From Clostridia bacterium (GTDB lineage: Bacteria; Bacillota; Clostridia; Oscillospirales; CAG-272), in NCBI GenBank assembly GCA_017536475.1, contig JAFXHH010000001.1, positions 26,879-90,878 on the forward strand: a DNA stretch of 64,000 nt, written 5' to 3'. Position 1 is the stretch's first letter; each line of letters starts with the position of its first letter. A model generated the notes under the pieces. It ran no database searches and was not told where the DNA came from. It saw only the letters and a program-made list of their open reading frames with translations. A program made the position numbers and the translations under genes. This document shows positions 60,465-64,000 of the stretch, piece after piece.

Positions 60465-61970
60465 ATGAAAAAATACATCTTGGCGCTCGACGAGGGTACG
60501 ACCAGCGCGCGAGCAATACTTTTTGATAAGGAAGCAAACATAGTATCTATGGCTCAGCACGAGTTTCCGCAGTATTATACTCACGCGGGCTGGGTAGAGC
60601 AGGAGCCGATGGAGATATACGCAAATCAGTACGCATCGCTTACCGAGTGTATAGCCAAAAGCGGAGTAGATCCCGAGGAGATAGCCGCGGTCGGCATAAC
60701 CAACCAGAGAGAGACCGTTGTGGCGTGGAATAAGTACACGGGAAAGCCTATCTGCCGCGCGATAGTATGGCAGTGCAGAAGAACGGCGGATATCTGCCGA
60801 GAGCTCGAGAAAAAGGGTTATGGAGAATACGTAAAGCAGACCACGGGTCTGCGAATTGATCCCTATTTCAGCGGCACAAAGATCAAATGGATACTCGATA
60901 ACGTCGACGGCGCAAGAGAAAGCGCAGAGAAGGGTGAGCTGCTCGTCGGTACGGTCGATACGTGGCTTACCTGGAAGCTCACCGAGGGCAAGGTTTTCGT
61001 TACTGACCGCACGAATGCGTCAAGAACGATGCTTTGCAACATACACACGGGTGAATGGGACGAAAAAATGCTTGAAATTCTCGATATTCCGAGAAACATT
61101 CTCCCCGAAATCAGAAGCAGTAGCGAAATATACGGCTACTTTGAGTGTATGGGAACGGATCTGTGTATCTCGGGTATCGCGGGAGATCAGCAGGCGGCAC
61201 TTTTCGGACAGTGCTGTCATAGCACGGGCGAGGCGAAAAACACTTACGGTACGGGATGCTTTTTGCTCACACATACGGGAGAAAAAGCCATTGAGAGCCA
61301 TCAGGGACTTCTCACCACCATCGCCGCGGGAGAGCAGGGCAGACCGATAGAATACGCCCTTGAAGGAAGCGTTTTCGTGGGCGGAGCAGTCGTTCGTTGG
61401 TTGCGAGATGAAATGAAGCTGATAAGCGATTCTGCCGAAAGCGAATTTTTTGCGCGTAGCGTTGAAAATAGCGGCGGTGTTTACGTAGTGCCCGCATTTG
61501 CGGGACTCGGTGCGCCCCATTGGGATATGCATGCGAGAGGAACGGTAGTCGGTCTGACCTCGGGTACGGGCAAAAATCATCTTATTCGTGCCGCACTCGA
61601 GTCGATAGCATATCAGACCGAGGACGTTATCTCGGCAATGAACGCCGATATGACTGCAATCGGCGGCGAGGGTGTCAGAAGTCTTAAGGTAGACGGTGGT
61701 GCATCGGCAAACGACCTGCTTATGCAGATACAGAGTGATATTTCGGGTATAGAGGTCATCAGAGCATCGAATGCAGAAGCGACCGCGGCGGGCGCGGCAT
61801 ATCTTGCAGGTCTCGCAGTCGGATTTTTCGAGAGCCGCGACGAGCTCAAGCGTCTTGTGGGAGAAAGCAAGCGCTTCAATCCCGAAATGAGTGCAGAGGA
61901 CAGAAGCAAAGCGCTCGGCGGATGGAAGAGAGCCGTAAAAGCTTGCCGAATCTTCACCGAGAACGAATAA
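60465..61970 (+). CDS. glpK: Glycerol kinase
   Basis: A 501-residue kinase of the FGGY family that makes glycerol 3-phosphate. [66 protein letters not shown] and [19 protein letters not shown] are complete. The start follows GGAG of leader copy 3; the open frame continues 29 codons into the leader by chance. No glycerol facilitator or GlpD gene is adjacent; a lipase-like gene follows 21 bases later. Confidence 0.96.
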   Translation: MKKYILALDEGTTSARAILFDKEANIVSMAQHEFPQYYTHAGWVEQEPMEIYANQYASLTECIAKSGVDPEEIAAVGITNQRETVVAWNKYTGKPICRAIVWQCRRTADICRELEKKGYGEYVKQTTGLRIDPYFSGTKIKWILDNVDGARESAEKGELLVGTVDTWLTWKLTEGKVFVTDRTNASRTMLCNIHTGEWDEKMLEILDIPRNILPEIRSSSEIYGYFECMGTDLCISGIAGDQQAALFGQCCHSTGEAKNTYGTGCFLLTHTGEKAIESHQGLLTTIAAGEQGRPIEYALEGSVFVGGAVVRWLRDEMKLISDSAESEFFARSVENSGGVYVVPAFAGLGAPHWDMHARGTVVGLTSGTGKNHLIRAALESIAYQTEDVISAMNADMTAIGGEGVRSLKVDGGASANDLLMQIQSDISGIEVIRASNAEATAAGAAYLAGLAVGFFESRDELKRLVGESKRFNPEMSAEDRSKALGGWKRAVKACRIFTENE

Positions 61971-61991
61971 CTATAAAGTGAGGAGAGAATT

Positions 61992-62912
61992 ATGTCTTAT
62001 ACCAAAAGGGAATTTACAGTTCCGTCCTGCGACGGCATACATAATCTTTCGGGAGTGGTCTATTTACCCGATGGCGAAAAGCGCGGATTTTTCCATATAG
62101 TCCACGGAATGACCGAGCATATAGGCAGATACGACCGCATAATGACCGCGCTCGCCGAGGCAGGCTATATCTGCTTTGGCTACGATAACCTCGGACACGG
62201 AAAGACCGTCAACGATAAAAGCGAGCTCGGATTTATCGCATCTAAAAAGGGCTGGGATAAGCTCTGCCGAGACGTAAAGATCTTTTCAGACGCTGTGAGA
62301 GCCGAATACGACGGAGATAATAATCTGCCATATTATCTTATGGGTCACAGTATGGGCTCGTTTATAGTGCGCCTTGCCACAGAAAAATACGCTCGCCCCG
62401 ATAAGCTTATAGTTATGGGTACGGGAGGTGCAAATCCCGCCGCAGGCGCAGGCCTTGCTGTCATTGCTCTGATCAAGCTTTTCAAGGGCGAGAGACATAT
62501 CTCCAAATTCGTCGACGACCTCGCCTTCGGTAGTTATAACTCAAAATTCAAGAGTGAAGAGAATTCAAAATCCTGGCTTTCGACCGATCTCGAAACACGT
62601 AATAAATATATCGGCGACGAGTACTGCACCTTCAAATTCACGGTCAGCGCGATGGGCGACCTTATGCGACTGTTGAAATATTCAAACCGCGCCGCTTGGT
62701 TCAAAAAGCTGCCGCGTATTCCCGTGCTTCTGGTCGCAGGCGAGGATGACCCCGTAGGAAATTACGGCAAAGGTGTGCTTCAGGTCGAAGCAAGATTAAA
62801 AAAACAGGGTCATAACGTCAAGTGTATCCTTTACAAAGGCGGCAGACACGAAATCCTTAATGATTTTACTTACGATACTGTTAAAAACGATATAATTGAA
62901 TTTATCGGTTGA
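61992..62912 (+). CDS. Monoacylglycerol-lipase-like alpha/beta hydrolase
   Basis: A 306-residue serine hydrolase with no signal peptide. The oxyanion HGMTEH, the nucleophile elbow LMGHSMGSF, the acid region VLLVAGEDDPVGN and the histidine in KGGRHEILND give a full catalytic triad in the Hydrolase_4 (lysophospholipase/monoacylglycerol lipase) pattern. Directly downstream of glpK, it could supply glycerol from monoglycerides; this link is inferred. Confidence 0.85.
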   Translation: MSYTKREFTVPSCDGIHNLSGVVYLPDGEKRGFFHIVHGMTEHIGRYDRIMTALAEAGYICFGYDNLGHGKTVNDKSELGFIASKKGWDKLCRDVKIFSDAVRAEYDGDNNLPYYLMGHSMGSFIVRLATEKYARPDKLIVMGTGGANPAAGAGLAVIALIKLFKGERHISKFVDDLAFGSYNSKFKSEENSKSWLSTDLETRNKYIGDEYCTFKFTVSAMGDLMRLLKYSNRAAWFKKLPRIPVLLVAGEDDPVGNYGKGVLQVEARLKKQGHNVKCILYKGGRHEILNDFTYDTVKNDIIEFIG

Positions 62913-62942
62913 AGCGCACCGCATCAAATGTCGTAAAATGCC

Positions 62943-62971
62943 TTGATTTATTCACATTTTTGTGTTACAAT
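62943..62971 (+). promoter_or_regulatory. Promoter of the membrane LuxR gene
   Basis: TTGATT (62943-62948), 17 bases, TACAAT (62966-62971), extended TG at 62963-62964. The spacer has the palindrome CACA-TTTT-TGTG (62953-62964), similar in kind and place to that of the AraC promoter. Confidence 0.7.
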
Positions 62972-63007
62972 TAAATATAACTGGAGAAACAACAAGGAGG
63001 TAGACCA

Positions 63008-63967
63008 ATGACAATAGCATACAGCGTTATTTTTGCTTTGTCTCTTTTGTTGCCCGTTGGATATTATCTGTTCGTGCGCAAATCGCAAAACGAGCCTTGG
63101 CTATGTGTACTTTACCTCTCTGTTTGTGTAGTAAATCTCGGATATCTTCTCCTATCGCTTTCAAAAACGGTAGAGTTTGCTCTCGCGGCAAATAAGATCG
63201 CGTACTTCGGGCAGGTGTTCGTTCCGCTTTGTATGCTTATGATCATTTCCGGTCTTTGCGGATTTACCTACAAGAAATGGCTCAAATACGTGCTCATCGC
63301 TGCGGCTATGGTGATGTTCGGACTTGTGCTGACAACAGGTCACCTTGATTGGTACTATAAGAGCGTTGAGCTGACGTTTGCTGACGGCGCGGCAAAACTC
63401 ATTAAGGAATATGGCTTCCTTCACCCCGTTAATCTGATATACGTTCTCGGATACTTTGTGGCAATGCTTGTGGTGATCAGCATATCGCTGAAGAAAAGTA
63501 GCGGAAAATCACAGAAGCTCGTAGGACTTATGTTAGCCGTAGTGATCGGAAACATTGGCATGTGGATCGTAGAAAAGCTCGTCACTTGGAATTTTGAGTT
63601 TCTTTCCGCATCCTACCTTATGAGTGAGTTCGTATTCTTCTTCGTATATTGGATGCTCCAAGATTACATACACGTCAGTGATGTTCCCCCTCGGATTATT
63701 GTAGAAGAAAAATCCTCGGTCATATACGTTGATTCAAAGGAACGCGCTGACAAGATCGAGCGCATACTTTCAAGCCTTCCCGAAAATACCACACTGACCT
63801 CAAGGCAGATGGACATTCTCGAAGGAATACTTGACGGAAGAAGCAGAAAAGAAATAGCGGTCAATCTTCATTTGTCCGAAAATACGGTTAAAATGCACAC
63901 GACCTCACTTTTCAAAGCTCTGAAAGTAACGAGCCGCGATGAAATATTCGCACTTCTTGAAAAATAA
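63008..63967 (+). CDS. Membrane-anchored LuxR-type regulator
   Basis: A 319-residue one-component regulator. Residues 1-220 contain about seven membrane segments like the N-terminal 7TM sensor of some histidine kinases. The C-terminal 65 residues are a LuxR/GerE helix-turn-helix (LTSRQMDILEGILDG, SRKEIAVNLHLSENTVKMHTTSL). There is no kinase or receiver domain, so the sensor is joined straight to the DNA-binding part. The ATG follows AAGGAGG. Ligand and targets are unknown. Confidence 0.85.
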   Translation: MTIAYSVIFALSLLLPVGYYLFVRKSQNEPWLCVLYLSVCVVNLGYLLLSLSKTVEFALAANKIAYFGQVFVPLCMLMIISGLCGFTYKKWLKYVLIAAAMVMFGLVLTTGHLDWYYKSVELTFADGAAKLIKEYGFLHPVNLIYVLGYFVAMLVVISISLKKSSGKSQKLVGLMLAVVIGNIGMWIVEKLVTWNFEFLSASYLMSEFVFFFVYWMLQDYIHVSDVPPRIIVEEKSSVIYVDSKERADKIERILSSLPENTTLTSRQMDILEGILDGRSRKEIAVNLHLSENTVKMHTTSLFKALKVTSRDEIFALLEK

Positions 63968-63977
63968 GCTTTCACTC

Positions 63978-63999
63978 GGCGATGGCATCTGCCATCGCC
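63978..63999 (+). terminator. Terminator stem at the window edge
   Basis: A 10-bp perfect stem (GGCGATGGCA with its complement) and a two-base loop, eleven bases past the LuxR gene stop. The expected T-run would lie beyond the window. Confidence 0.65.
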
Positions 64000-64000
64000 T

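Noticed and set aside
1..64000. CRISPR arrays, prophage or integrative element
   Set aside because: No regularly spaced repeats, integrase, capsid, terminase or conjugation genes were seen. The only tRNA has no flanking attachment-like repeat or integrase.

Overview
The window looks like a chromosome segment of a Gram-positive, gut-type member of class Clostridia. The evidence is: secreted proteins carry lipobox signal peptides and no outer-membrane parts are seen; cmk, plsC and an IspH-ribosomal S1 fusion are adjacent; a class 3 fructose-bisphosphatase is present; starch and galactan genes form Gram-positive style clusters; Shine-Dalgarno sites are strong and sigma-A type promoters are close to consensus. 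No phage, plasmid, insertion sequence, CRISPR array or rRNA was seen.

Region 1 (1-18545, all forward) is a cell-surface glycan locus that enters from the left edge. It has five AT-rich glycosyltransferases, a Wzx-type flippase and a CDP-glycerol-type phosphotransferase. A phosphonate block follows: a three-domain nucleotidyltransferase/cytidylyltransferase/PEP mutase fusion, an Fe-type alcohol dehydrogenase and phosphonopyruvate decarboxylase. Next come a sixth, AT-rich glycosyltransferase flanked by a 37-bp direct repeat, the three UDP-N-acetyl-L-fucosamine enzymes (CapE, CapF and CapG types) and a nucleotidyltransferase-fold protein. Together they suggest a FucNAc-containing glycan decorated with a phosphonate, probably 2-hydroxyethylphosphonate.

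Region 2 (18550-29319) is mostly housekeeping: a uracil/xanthine permease (reverse), an RpiR regulator with an HI0933-type flavoprotein, cmk-plsC-ispH/S1, tRNA-Val(GAC), a DegV protein and fbp.

Region 3 (29370-55467) is a carbohydrate-use region: a six-hairpin glycosidase with a GH106-like rhamnosidase; malQ, a lipoprotein pullulanase, a secreted GH53 galactanase, a GH13 lipoprotein, an unrecognised 601-residue protein, a small zinc ribbon and a cytosolic GH53; an ABC sugar importer whose binding protein ends in a SusE/SusF-like module; and, on the reverse strand, a GH2 beta-galactosidase and a GPH symporter. Starch and beta-1,4-galactan appear to be cut outside the cell, imported as oligosaccharides and finished inside.

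Region 4 (55635-64000) has an AraC regulator next to the mannonate pair uxuA/uxuB, then tdk (reverse), a UPF0316 membrane protein, glpK with a monoacylglycerol-lipase-like hydrolase, and a LuxR-type regulator fused to a membrane domain.

The most unusual feature is a leader of about 120 nt that occurs three times, directly in front of the six-hairpin glycosidase, the pullulanase and glycerol kinase. All copies share three stem-loops, including base-paired changes and a replaced stem. Two carry an upstream ORF with its own ribosome binding site that stops at the start codon of the main gene.
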